From Methyloprofundus sp. (GTDB lineage: Bacteria > Pseudomonadota > Gammaproteobacteria > Methylococcales > Methylomonadaceae), in the NCBI GenBank assembly GCA_014859465.1, contig JACUUF010000015.1, forward strand, positions 1 through 47,732: DNA of 47,732 nt, read 5' to 3'. The stretch's first letter is position 1; each line of letters opens with the position of its first letter. Positions 1 to 7,899 of the stretch are shown here, piece after piece. Both the position numbers and the translations under genes were made by a program. A model generated the notes under the pieces. It had not been told where the DNA came from. It was given only the letters and a program-made list of their open reading frames with translations, and did not search any database.

Positions 1-72
1 CAGATGCAAACACAAAAACAGATGAGAGATAAAACACCGCTGTTTTTTGCCATTTAACTTAGAGCTTACGAT

Positions 73-900
73 ATGCCACAAAGTCAAATTATGCCGGGGT
101 TTCGCCCGGCTTTGGGTTTTACCCTGTTTTACCTAGCACTGATCGTGTTAATTCCGCTCAGCGCGTTAATCTTAAAGTCATGGGAGTTGAGCTTAGATCA
201 GTACTGGGACATATTTAGCAGCCAACGCGTACAAGCCTCGTTTAGGGTTAGCTTTGTTTCCGCGCTGATTGCCGCGAGTTTTGCCGCACTGTTTGGCTTT
301 ATTATTGCTTGGACTTTGGTGCGCTACCCTTTTCCTGGGAAACGTTTTTTTGATGCCTTAATCGATTTACCGTTTGCTTTACCGACCGCCGTTGCCGGTA
401 TTGTGCTGGCCGCGCTTTATGAGCCGCGTGGCTGGATTGGTGGAATTATTATCAACACCATAGGGGTGCAAGTGGCTTATAAGCCCATAGGTATCGTGTT
501 TGCACTGATTTTTATCGGCCTGCCTTTTGTTGTGCGTACCGTTGAACCCGTGTTGCAAGAATTTGATACCGCAATAGAAGAAGCGGCAGCGAGTCTTGGC
601 GCCAATCGCTTGCAAACCTTTATAAGAATTATTTTGCCGAATATTTTACCGGCCATGCTGACAGGTTTCGCGTTGGCCTTTGCTCGTGGCGTTGGTGAAT
701 ATGGCTCCGTTATCTTTATTGCCGGCAATATGCCCTATATCTCGGAAATTGTCCCGCTGCTGATTATCACTAAACTCGAGCAATACGACTATGCAGGCGC
801 GACTGCTATTGGCTTGACCATGCTTATTATCTCGTTTTTATTATTACTTATCATCAATCTCCTGCAATGGTGGATTCGCCGCCGTAACGGACAACTTTAA
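73..900 (+). CDS. cysT: Sulfate/thiosulfate ABC transporter permease CysT (CysU)
   Basis: One of the two inner-membrane permeases of the CysTWA-Sbp sulfate/thiosulfate importer. The 275-residue protein has about six hydrophobic segments and the EAA loop that contacts the ATPase (EEAAASLG, residues 169-176, followed by a conserved ILPNI). Length matches the family (about 275). It heads a run of same-strand genes and is followed 11 bp later by cysW. The start has only a weak ribosome site. No periplasmic sulfate-binding protein gene is visible, so sbp/cysP probably lies upstream of the window or elsewhere. The CysT assignment over other molybdate/sulfate permeases rests on family resemblance and the cysW-cysA-cysB context. 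Confidence 0.95.
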   Translation: MPQSQIMPGFRPALGFTLFYLALIVLIPLSALILKSWELSLDQYWDIFSSQRVQASFRVSFVSALIAASFAALFGFIIAWTLVRYPFPGKRFFDALIDLPFALPTAVAGIVLAALYEPRGWIGGIIINTIGVQVAYKPIGIVFALIFIGLPFVVRTVEPVLQEFDTAIEEAAASLGANRLQTFIRIILPNILPAMLTGFALAFARGVGEYGSVIFIAGNMPYISEIVPLLIITKLEQYDYAGATAIGLTMLIISFLLLLIINLLQWWIRRRNGQL

Positions 901-911
901 GAGGCACTATC

Positions 912-1787
912 ATGAGCATACACGCTGCAACCCTTAGCGTTGGTCCAGAGCCTGTTGCTTTAGCCGATGCCCGCTGGGTACGCTATACGCTAGTTGGTTT
1001 AACTTTGGCCATTATTACGCTATTTTTAATTTTGCCGCTGGCAACCGTTTTAATTGAAGCCTTTAGCAAAGGCTGGCGTGTTTATAGTGCCAGTATTACC
1101 CATCCTGATACCTTATCTGCGATTGGTTTAACCTTACTCACTGCAGCCATTTGCGTACCGCTGACCACTTTTTTTGGTGTCTGTGCTGCGTGGGCGGTCG
1201 CGCGGTTTGATTTTCGGGGCAAGAGTCTGCTGCTGACGCTGATTGATTTACCTTTTTCAGTGTCACCGGTCATTGCTGGTTTGATTTATGTGCTGATGTT
1301 CGGTGCTCAGGGCTGGTTTGGTCCATTACTTGAAGCCTATGATATAAAAATCGTTTTTGCTATCCCAGGCATTATTTTAGCCACTTTATTTGTCACCTTT
1401 CCTTTTGTGGCACGCGAATTGATTCCCATGATGCAGGAAATGGGTCACGAAGAAGAGGAGGCCGCCTTATCATTGGGGGCGAGTGGTTGGCAAATGTTCT
1501 TTAAAATTACCTTGCCGAATATTAAATGGGGTTTATTGTATGGCGTCTTACTGTGTAATGCTCGGGCGATGGGCGAATTTGGTGCCGTGTCGGTGGTTTC
1601 AGGACATATTCGCGGACTGACCAATACCCTGCCACTGCATGTAGAAATTACTTATAACGAATATGACTTTGTCGGCGCCTTCGCCAGTGCTTCGTTATTA
1701 GCCGCCTTAGCGGTCGTTACGCTGGTGGTGAAAAGCTATTTAGAATGGCGTCAATATCAAGAACGGCAAGCAGCAAACCGCGCATAA
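912..1787 (+). CDS. cysW: Sulfate ABC transporter permease CysW
   Basis: Second membrane permease of the sulfate importer, forming the translocation channel with CysT. The 291-residue protein has about six hydrophobic segments and the EAA loop starting at E180 ([10 protein letters not shown], then KITLPNI). The motif [20 protein letters not shown] near residues 217-236 is typical of CysW. It lies 11 bp after cysT, with a GAGG ribosome site just after the cysT stop, and 25 bp before the cysA start, so the three are almost certainly one transcript. Confidence 0.95.
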   Translation: MSIHAATLSVGPEPVALADARWVRYTLVGLTLAIITLFLILPLATVLIEAFSKGWRVYSASITHPDTLSAIGLTLLTAAICVPLTTFFGVCAAWAVARFDFRGKSLLLTLIDLPFSVSPVIAGLIYVLMFGAQGWFGPLLEAYDIKIVFAIPGIILATLFVTFPFVARELIPMMQEMGHEEEEAALSLGASGWQMFFKITLPNIKWGLLYGVLLCNARAMGEFGAVSVVSGHIRGLTNTLPLHVEITYNEYDFVGAFASASLLAALAVVTLVVKSYLEWRQYQERQAANRA

Positions 1788-1812
1788 TTCCCCTTATTTG
1801 AAGAGAAATAGC

Positions 1813-2856
1813 ATGAGTATTAACCTAAAAAATATAAGCAAGCATTTTGGCAGCTTTAGTGCCTTAGATAATATTAGCCTAGATATTCCCGAGGGCGAAC
1901 TGGTCGCCTTACTCGGTCCTTCAGGCTGTGGCAAAACCACCTTATTGCGTATCATCGCCGGTTTAGAGCAGGCTGATCAAGGTCAAGTTTTTTTAAACAA
2001 CGATGATGTCACGCATAAATCCGTTAAAAACCGGCAAATCGGCTTTGTATTTCAGCATTACGCTTTATTCCGGCACATGACTGTGTTTGATAATGTTGCC
2101 TTCGGTCTGCGCGTTAAAGATAGAAAACAGCGGCCCACAGAAACGCAAATCAAAGAAAAAGTCCATGCGCTACTCGATTTAGTACAACTCGATTGGCTTG
2201 CTGAGCGCTTCCCAGATCAACTCTCCGGCGGCCAGCGTCAGCGTATCGCTTTAGCTCGAGCCTTAGCCGTCGAGCCTTCGGTTTTATTGCTGGATAAACC
2301 TTTTGGCGCACTCGATGCCAGTGTGCGTAAAGATTTACGCCTTTGGCTGCGGCATTTGCATCATGAGCTCCATGTCACCAGCATCTTCGTCACCCACGAT
2401 CAAGAAGAGGCAATGGAGGTCGCCAGCCAGATTGTCGTCTTAAATAAAGGGATTATTGAACAAAAAGGCTCACCCAGCGAGATTTACGACTATCCGAGCA
2501 GTGATTTTGTCTCTAGGTTTATCGGCCATACCAATATCTTCCATGTTGAACAAGAAGAAACTCACTGGCTACAAAGCACCGGTATTATTGATGGTCAAGC
2601 GCAAGGCAGCAGCGCCCATGTACGTCCACACGATATTCGCATTGCAAAAGCAAGCAAGCCTGAAGACGCTCATGTGTATCTAAAAGACTGGCAGCATTTA
2701 GGTTCCACTATCCGCTTGGAATTAGCTAGACATAATGCGCCAGCGAATAGCACACCGATTTATGTGGAAATGCTCAATGAGCAATTTAGCCAATTGGATT
2801 TAAAAAAAGAAGACCCCGTTGCTTTGCGTGTTAAACAAGCGCATTGGTTTAGCTAG
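1813..2856 (+). CDS. cysA: Sulfate ABC transporter ATP-binding protein CysA, Walker B glutamate replaced by lysine
   Basis: ATPase that powers sulfate import through CysTW. I chose the ATG at 1813 (347 residues, [13 protein letters not shown]), which matches the usual CysA N-terminus, over a TTG five codons upstream. Visible motifs are Walker [10 protein letters not shown], a Q-loop FVFQHYALF, the signature LSGGQRQR, the D-loop GALD and the switch histidine in [12 protein letters not shown]. The odd feature is the Walker B segment, which reads [11 protein letters not shown]: the catalytic glutamate is lysine (K162, codon AAA at 2296-2298) where CysA proteins have LLLDEPFGALD. That is one G-to-A change from GAA. 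All else looks intact, so this is either a recent inactivating mutation, a sequencing error or a real variant. Confidence 0.94.
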   Translation: MSINLKNISKHFGSFSALDNISLDIPEGELVALLGPSGCGKTTLLRIIAGLEQADQGQVFLNNDDVTHKSVKNRQIGFVFQHYALFRHMTVFDNVAFGLRVKDRKQRPTETQIKEKVHALLDLVQLDWLAERFPDQLSGGQRQRIALARALAVEPSVLLLDKPFGALDASVRKDLRLWLRHLHHELHVTSIFVTHDQEEAMEVASQIVVLNKGIIEQKGSPSEIYDYPSSDFVSRFIGHTNIFHVEQEETHWLQSTGIIDGQAQGSSAHVRPHDIRIAKASKPEDAHVYLKDWQHLGSTIRLELARHNAPANSTPIYVEMLNEQFSQLDLKKEDPVALRVKQAHWFS

Positions 2857-2857
2857 C

Positions 2858-3757
2858 ATGAATTTAAATCAAATAGAATTGCTGCGTGTGCTGCAAGACA
2901 CCAATTTAAATCTGTCAAAAGCGGCGGACAAAATGCACATTGTGCAGTCCGCTGTGAGTCGGCAATTGCAACTTTTTGAGGCTGAATTAGGCTCGCCTTT
3001 ATTTGAAAGGCAGGGTAAAAAACTAATCGGCATGACCACCTTAGGCAGGCGCATCATGGAAGAGGTGAGTGTCATTCACTGTGCCAAAACTAATATTCAA
3101 CAGATAGCCGCCGATTATCTGGACAGTCATCACGGTATTCTGCACCTTGCGACTACGCATACCCAGGCCAAATATTTTTTGCCGATACCGATTCAACGGT
3201 TTAGAAAAAAATATCCGGGGGTCAAAATCTATATGCTGCAATCGTCACCGGAACAACTGATTGATCAATTGCACTCGCGTAAAGCCGATATTGCTATTTG
3301 TACTGAGAAAGTCGATCAAGAGACGGATCTTATTATTGAGTTCTGTTATCAATGGCATCATGCATTAGTAGTACCGCAGCAGCATCCGTTAAGCACTGGA
3401 GAGGTGTCCCTTGAACGTCTGGCCGCTTTTTCTATACTAACGTATAGTCCTGGTTTTACCGGCCGATCAAATATTGAGGCTGCATTTAAACAGGCAGGTA
3501 TTGAGCTGGATATTACCCTAGCTGCTGCTGATACCGATGTGATAAAAACCTATGTTCGCTTGGGTATGGGGGTCGGGCTTATTGCGCGAATAGCCTATGA
3601 TCCAATCATAGATAAGGATTTAGTTGTCCGGGATTTATCTCACCTGATTCCCAGTTCAAGAACCAAAATAGCCCATTTGAAACACAATTATTTGCCCTTA
3701 TATAGCCAACATTTTATTGATGAATTATTAATTGCAGCCAAAGAAATTGAATGTTGA
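2858..3757 (+). CDS. cysB: LysR-type regulator of sulfur assimilation, CysB-like
   Basis: Transcriptional activator of the LysR family, CysB/Cbl branch. The 300-residue protein has an N-terminal winged helix-turn-helix (about residues 1-60, NLSKAADKMHIVQSAVSRQL) and a C-terminal effector domain with the CysB signature ATTHTQAKYFLP near residue 100, a loop that in CysB binds sulfate or N-acetylserine. The ATG at 2858 begins one base after the cysA stop, so the regulator is translationally coupled to the transporter. A longer frame starting inside cysA is possible but would add 13 unlikely residues. In enterobacteria CysB activates sulfate-uptake genes when O/N-acetylserine accumulates. CysB rather than Cbl is my best reading. 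Confidence 0.9.
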   Translation: MNLNQIELLRVLQDTNLNLSKAADKMHIVQSAVSRQLQLFEAELGSPLFERQGKKLIGMTTLGRRIMEEVSVIHCAKTNIQQIAADYLDSHHGILHLATTHTQAKYFLPIPIQRFRKKYPGVKIYMLQSSPEQLIDQLHSRKADIAICTEKVDQETDLIIEFCYQWHHALVVPQQHPLSTGEVSLERLAAFSILTYSPGFTGRSNIEAAFKQAGIELDITLAAADTDVIKTYVRLGMGVGLIARIAYDPIIDKDLVVRDLSHLIPSSRTKIAHLKHNYLPLYSQHFIDELLIAAKEIEC

Positions 3758-3860
3758 GATTAAGCTCATCTGTTAGGATTCGTTCCTCGCTCTCCGCCTA
3801 AAAGCCGCTTCCTAAGCTGGCATTAGGAATCAAGGTTGTCACCAGTGATTAAATTGTTCG

Positions 3861-3884
3861 GCTTGCGCACCAAGGTGCGCAAGC
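3861..3884. terminator. Stem-loop between convergent cysB and porin genes
   Basis: A perfect 10-bp inverted repeat, GCTTGCGCAC and GTGCGCAAGC, with a 4-base CAAG loop, lies in the 185-bp space between the convergent cysB and porin stop codons. No run of T follows on either strand, so it is at best a weak bidirectional terminator. It could instead be a REP-like hairpin; the flanking 3770-3840 contains fragments resembling the dispersed repeats at 9800-10000. Confidence 0.45.
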
Positions 3885-3942
3885 GATGCCAATCAGATAT
3901 TTATGAGCAAGCGCCTTAAGCCAGATTACAAGCGCCCGACTA

Positions 3943-5445
3943 TTAATAGTTCCATTGTAGCTGAGTACGGATCATATCGCCCTCAGCCTGACCAGAACGG
4001 CTGCTGGAAATTTCTTTTCTGGACATGTTGGCGTAGGCGAAGGTCAGTTCCAGTTCTTTCATTATCTGCCATTCCACCCCAACTTCAAGCTCATCGGTCT
4101 CGGCTCTTGGCGCATTAGTTGAGGATTTCCAGCCGCCACGGAATGTTTGCCATTTCACGTAGGGCATCCAGTCTCCGTAAAAATCCTGAATACGATACAT
4201 GGCCTGTACATAACCACCATGGGATTTTTTCTCTTCGGTTTGCTGGTTGGCAACATCCCATTCAGGGCCTTTACCCCAACTCCATTCCGTTTGGAAACCG
4301 AACGGTTGCGGATATTTGATGACATGGAAAGCAATGCGATTCTCGCCAAATTGTTTAGCCGTGGTGCCGCCTCCGCTTTTTTCCACGTTGATGCGGTTGT
4401 GTATGCCGGAAATACCTGCTTCGATCACCTGTCCTTTAAATAGGTCACCCAGCGCGTCCATTTCAAACGGGTAGGTGGCCATACCAGCATACATGAATTC
4501 ATCGTTCTTCTCGGTTCGATTCACGCCTTGGCCATTGAACACACCAAAGCCGAGCATGCCGTAATTGCCGAACAGTTTTTGCTTGTCGTCTTTCAGACGT
4601 TGCCATATCTCTTGAACATGGCTTGGGCTGTAGTAACCGATGACACCTAAATCGCGCTCACTGGGCACGGCAGCGTTGACTACGTCGGCCCGATCTAGTG
4701 CTAGGCGGTTTTGCGATGATTGCAGGTTTTCCCAGCCGAATGGCACCTTCGATTGGCCAACACGTAGGCGAAATTCATGCGCCTTGTCGAAGAAAACATC
4801 CACATAAGCGTCACGCAGTTGGACGAAATTTTCGCGACGTTCGTTGTTACTTTGATTGCTGATGCCGCTGGCAAAATCCGGTTGCAGATAAAAAGAGATA
4901 TAATCGTTCAGATCGCCTTGAAATACCAAGCGAACACGTCTGAGTGAGAAGCTGGTGTTATCGCCGATGGAGCGGTCATGCACCGAACGTAGCCTTGATT
5001 CTCCAGATTCAGCAGTACGGTCGCCAGATAGAATTTGGTTATAGCGTACTTGGGTGTAACCGCGCACTCGAATTTTGTCATACCACTTTTTCTCGCCGTC
5101 CGCCTTGGCTTGTTTTTGCTCCGATTCCTCGTGTGTTTTTTCTTGCGCCTCGACTTTATCGTCTAACTGGCTCAGCTTGTTATCCAGCTCTTTCTCCTTG
5201 GCTGCCAGACGTTGTTCTATTTCTGCTAGTTGCGCAGTGTTCGGTGCATCTTCGCTTTCCTTGCGGAAGCGCCCTAGTTTGATGCGATTTTCACCGGGTG
5301 TGGTGTAAACCTGTCCGCTGTTCTGATCAACATAAAGTTCAAGCGTCATTGTCTCATCTGCAAGCACTGGAGCCGTTAAGATTGTCGCTAGGAGGGTTAC
5401 AGGGAATAGCCGAGTGACTCCCTTTATCTTATGATATGCTTTCAT
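3943..5445 (-). CDS. Phosphate-selective porin (OprO/OprP family)
   Basis: Outer-membrane anion channel. The 500-residue protein begins with a signal peptide (MKAYHKIKGVTRLFPVTLLATILTAPVLA, cleaved before DETM), then a charged predicted coiled coil at about residues 68-115 rich in E, K and Q, as in trimeric porins of this family. A beta-barrel domain from about 130 to the end follows, with RVRGYTQVRYNQ at the barrel start and a terminal aromatic residue (QWNY). The start ATG is preceded by a Pho box, so regulation by phosphate starvation is likely. Its position beside the sulfate operon could suggest a sulfate channel, but the Pho box argues for phosphate or polyphosphate. It is convergent with cysB. 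Confidence 0.85.
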   Translation of the reverse strand: MKAYHKIKGVTRLFPVTLLATILTAPVLADETMTLELYVDQNSGQVYTTPGENRIKLGRFRKESEDAPNTAQLAEIEQRLAAKEKELDNKLSQLDDKVEAQEKTHEESEQKQAKADGEKKWYDKIRVRGYTQVRYNQILSGDRTAESGESRLRSVHDRSIGDNTSFSLRRVRLVFQGDLNDYISFYLQPDFASGISNQSNNERRENFVQLRDAYVDVFFDKAHEFRLRVGQSKVPFGWENLQSSQNRLALDRADVVNAAVPSERDLGVIGYYSPSHVQEIWQRLKDDKQKLFGNYGMLGFGVFNGQGVNRTEKNDEFMYAGMATYPFEMDALGDLFKGQVIEAGISGIHNRINVEKSGGGTTAKQFGENRIAFHVIKYPQPFGFQTEWSWGKGPEWDVANQQTEEKKSHGGYVQAMYRIQDFYGDWMPYVKWQTFRGGWKSSTNAPRAETDELEVGVEWQIMKELELTFAYANMSRKEISSSRSGQAEGDMIRTQLQWNY

Positions 5446-5474
5446 TAATTTTTTTATAGTCTAAAAATAAATAA

Positions 5475-5508
5475 AGCATAACAAAGAAATATGACAGAAA
5501 TGTGACAA
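5475..5508 (-). promoter_or_regulatory. Pho box and -10 element upstream of the porin gene
   Basis: Read on the minus strand, 5508-5491 is TTGTCACATTTCTGTCAT. It matches the enterobacterial PhoB consensus CTGTCATAWAWCTGTCAY at 15 of 18 positions, including both CTGTCA-type half-sites 11 bp apart. Ten bases downstream (5480-5475) is TATGCT, a good -10, at the spacing expected when the Pho box replaces the -35. The start codon of the porin is at 5445. Confidence 0.75.
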
Positions 5509-5640
5509 TTTAATTATCTCGCAGTCATTGGTTAATGGTTATTTTTTCCTTTGATCCGAGGTTATGCCAACCTGCGATCTTGTTCACAAAAAGCGATTTG
5601 ATGCTTAAAATCGCTTTTCATCTAAGCGCGTACACCTACT

Positions 5641-5714
5641 GATTTCAAGGGTTCAAGAACCCGCTTAGATCGAACTTTTCAGTCAACTGTAGGGCGCGGC
5701 TTTAGACGGGAAGC
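5641..5714 (+). repeat. Dispersed repeat, copy A
   Basis: About 74 bp sharing long identical blocks with the reverse complement of 10040-10113: TTTCAAGGGTTC near the left end, and CTGTAGGGCGCGGCTTTAGA at the right end. The middle is less conserved. A fragment TGTAGGGCGTGGCT recurs at 24412. No open frame is present. It looks like a REP- or MITE-type intergenic repeat. Confidence 0.6.
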
Positions 5715-5725
5715 TAAGATCGTTG

Positions 5726-5762
5726 ATACTGCTTGACAGCCTAAAGCCGATAGCAGTATGCT
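5726..5762 (+). promoter_or_regulatory. Promoter with overlapping inverted repeat, upstream of the serine acetyltransferase gene
   Basis: A perfect -35 TTGACA (5733-5738), an 18-bp spacer and a -10 TATGCT (5757-5762) form a good sigma70 promoter. A perfect 8-bp inverted repeat, ATACTGCT (5726-5733) and AGCAGTAT (5752-5759), touches both boxes and could be an operator. Predicted transcription would begin near 5769, about 130 bp before the 5899 start codon. Confidence 0.6.
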
Positions 5763-5793
5763 ACTTGGCAACACAAGCTGACTGGACAACCGG

Positions 5794-5834
5794 AAGCCGA
5801 CGTGCCTTTACCAAAAGGCCGTCGGCTTTTTTTT
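5794..5834 (+). terminator. Rho-independent terminator or attenuator in the leader of the encapsulin cassette
   Basis: A two-tier hairpin: AAGCCGACG pairs with CGTCGGCTT, and inside it GCCTTT pairs with AAAGGC around an ACCA loop. The stem is followed by eight T residues (5827-5834). It lies about 25 bases after the predicted start of the promoter at 5733-5762 and ahead of the acetyltransferase gene, so it may act as an attenuator or end a short RNA. Confidence 0.8.
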
Positions 5835-5898
5835 GGCCTAAATTTTGGTAAGGCTCGAGCTCTCCATGTTAGTTAAGCAATGCAGAAGGCACCTTTTG

Positions 5899-6912
5899 AT
5901 GAACGACAACAACCAGATTTTGCCCGCCGGGAACACCTCAGTCTCGGCTCATGACCAAGCTGAGCAATCATCTAACAAAGCGAAAGCGTTTGGCTTAAAA
6001 GACTGCGCTCAGTCTTTGTCCGAACATTCGCTCGGTATAGAAACCATCGTCGCTCGCTTGCGGGAAATTCGCTTGCAATCGCTTGAAATCCGTCAACGCC
6101 GCAACTTGCCGCCCAAATTGCCGTCAAGAAAAACCTTGTCGGCCATTATCGACGGACTGAGCGCGGCATTATTTCCAAACCGTTTAGGCCTACCTGACCT
6201 GAACGACGAGGGTATCGATTGCTATGTTGGACATACACTCGACACCACGCTGCGCGAGCTGAACAAACAAATCTGCCGTGAACTGCAATTCATTTCCCGT
6301 GATAACGGCTACAACGCAAACTTGCAGCAGCAAGCGGAAACCATCACGCGAGCGTTCGCAAGCCAATTACCTGCGGTTCGTAGTTTGCTCGATACCGACA
6401 TTCAGGCGGCTTATGAAGGCGACCCCGCTGCCGGCAGCATCGATGAAGTTTTAGTATGCTACCCCGGCATCACGGCGATGATTAATCACCGCATCGCTCA
6501 TATTCTTTACCGCCTTGGCGTGCCCTTGCTTGCTCGAATGGTTGCGGAGATCGCGCATTCGGCAACCGGTATCGATATTCACCCTGGCGCCCAGATCGGT
6601 GAGGGCTTTTTTATCGATCACGGGACGGGTGTGGTGATTGGTGAGACCGCGATCATCGGTCAGCATGTGCGTTTATACCAAGCTGTGACGCTCGGTGCGA
6701 AACGCTTTGCAAAAAATGCCGACGGCACTCTGGTCAAAGGCAATGAACGGCATCCCATTGTCGAAGACTACGTGGTCATCTATGCGGGTGCAACGATACT
6801 CGGCAGAATTACGATAGGCCGGGGATCGACGATTGGCGGTAACGTCTGGCTGACTGAGAGCGTAGCGCCGGACAGCATGATCACCCAGCACCGTATGCAG
6901 CATGAAACTTAA
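5899..6912 (+). CDS. Serine O-acetyltransferase (EpsC/CysE type) of the encapsulin cassette
   Basis: Makes O-acetylserine from serine and acetyl-CoA, the committed step of cysteine synthesis. I chose the ATG at 5899 (337 residues) because AGAAGG lies nine bases upstream; in-frame ATG 5866 and TTG 5845 are weaker. An N-terminal extension (residues 1-50, polar) precedes a helical SAT domain (about 60-220) and a C-terminal left-handed beta-helix of hexapeptide repeats with the catalytic GIDIHPGAQIG and FIDHGTGVVIGETA motifs. This longer SAT form is known to accompany family 2A encapsulins. The gene ends 69 bp before the shell gene on the same strand. Codon use is visibly richer in G+C than in the housekeeping genes further right. 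Confidence 0.92.
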   Translation: MNDNNQILPAGNTSVSAHDQAEQSSNKAKAFGLKDCAQSLSEHSLGIETIVARLREIRLQSLEIRQRRNLPPKLPSRKTLSAIIDGLSAALFPNRLGLPDLNDEGIDCYVGHTLDTTLRELNKQICRELQFISRDNGYNANLQQQAETITRAFASQLPAVRSLLDTDIQAAYEGDPAAGSIDEVLVCYPGITAMINHRIAHILYRLGVPLLARMVAEIAHSATGIDIHPGAQIGEGFFIDHGTGVVIGETAIIGQHVRLYQAVTLGAKRFAKNADGTLVKGNERHPIVEDYVVIYAGATILGRITIGRGSTIGGNVWLTESVAPDSMITQHRMQHET

Positions 6913-6981
6913 AGTAAAAAAATAGTCCCAATTTCAATCCGAAAAACACAATTGTAATTTACCCAACCCAGGAGAATAACC

Positions 6982-7899
6982 ATGGCAGATATCCATGAAG
7001 CCCATACCGCACTCGGCGACGTAGCCGCCCGTACCCTGTCGAATGCGACCAAAACCGTCCCTATGATGGGAGCGATCACACCGCGTTGGCTCGTTCATTT
7101 GTTGCCTTGGGTGTCGGTCGAAGCCGGTATCTACCGTGTTAACAAGGTCAAGAGCGAAACCAGTATCTCGGTCGATTGCTCCAACCTTGACGAAAGAGTG
7201 TTGCCACAGACCTATGTCGATTATGAGGAATGGGGCCGTGAATACCGCTTAAACGCGGTCAATACGGTACTCGACGTTCACACCCGTGTTGCTGATTTAT
7301 ACAGCAGCCCGCATAATCAAATCCAAGAACAATTAAGACTGACCATTGAAACCATCAAAGAAAGGCAGGAAAGTGAATTAATCAACAACGCCGAATACGG
7401 CCTGCTGAACAATGTTGCCCCCTCGCAAAAGGTGCAAACCCGTAATGGCGCACCAACCCCTGACGACCTTGATGAATTGATCGCAAAAGTGTGGAAAGAA
7501 CCTGCGTTTTTCCTCGCGCATCCGCGCGCAATCGCCGCCTTTGGCCGGGAAGCGACCCGCCGTGGTACACCGCCGCCTACCTTAAGTTTATTCGGCTCGC
7601 AATTTATCACTTGGCGCGGTATTCCACTGATTCCAACGGATAAACTCAAAGTCACCAATGAAACCACCAACATCCTGCTGCTGCGCACCGGTGAAAGTCG
7701 CCAGGGTGTCGTCGGTTTGTATCAACCCAACCTGACTGACGAGCTGAGCATGGGTCTGTCGGTACGCTTTATGGGCATCAATCATAAAGCCATCGCTTCA
7801 TACCTGGTATCACTTTATTGTTCGCTGGCCGTTTTGACTGAAGACGCCATCGGCGTACTTGAAAATGTTGCCGTGGACCAATACTATGACTACAAGTAA
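6982..7899 (+). CDS. Family 2A encapsulin shell protein (SrpI-like)
   Basis: Self-assembling HK97-fold protein that forms a closed protein nanocompartment in the cytoplasm. The 305-residue length and sequence (MADIHEAHTALGDVAARTLSNATKT at the start, then PRWLVHLLPWVSVEAGIYRVN, later HPRAIAAFGREATRRG and the C-terminal GVLENVAVDQYYDYK) match the SrpI/family 2A shell proteins, which carry an N-terminal arm unlike family 1. A good AGGAGA ribosome site lies eight bases before the ATG. It sits between the acetyltransferase and a cysteine desulfurase whose N-terminal domain is the expected cargo tag; that desulfurase starts 14 bases before this gene ends, so shell and cargo are translationally coupled. 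There is no cyclic-nucleotide-binding domain, which places it in 2A, not 2B. Confidence 0.93.
   Translation: MADIHEAHTALGDVAARTLSNATKTVPMMGAITPRWLVHLLPWVSVEAGIYRVNKVKSETSISVDCSNLDERVLPQTYVDYEEWGREYRLNAVNTVLDVHTRVADLYSSPHNQIQEQLRLTIETIKERQESELINNAEYGLLNNVAPSQKVQTRNGAPTPDDLDELIAKVWKEPAFFLAHPRAIAAFGREATRRGTPPPTLSLFGSQFITWRGIPLIPTDKLKVTNETTNILLLRTGESRQGVVGLYQPNLTDELSMGLSVRFMGINHKAIASYLVSLYCSLAVLTEDAIGVLENVAVDQYYDYK

Larger units (their letters stand above)
5446..5898. other. Regulatory intergenic region between porin and serine acetyltransferase
   Basis: This 453-bp divergent region holds, left to right, the Pho-box promoter of the porin (minus strand), dispersed repeat copy A, a sigma70-like promoter with an overlapping inverted repeat, a strong terminator-like hairpin, and the AGAAGG ribosome site (5884-5889) of the acetyltransferase gene. 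I see no credible small gene. Confidence 0.7.

Noticed and set aside
1-57. Open frame at the very start of the window ending in TAA at 55-57, as the tail of an upstream gene
   Set aside because: Only 18 codons are visible, with no family resemblance; too short to support.
4944-5282. 112-residue plus-strand frame inside the porin gene
   Set aside because: It lies antisense within a well-supported gene, has no ribosome site and low-complexity translation; a shadow frame.
7317-7688. 123-residue minus-strand frame inside the encapsulin gene
   Set aside because: Antisense to a confident shell gene and without family resemblance; the high G+C of the region favours long chance frames.
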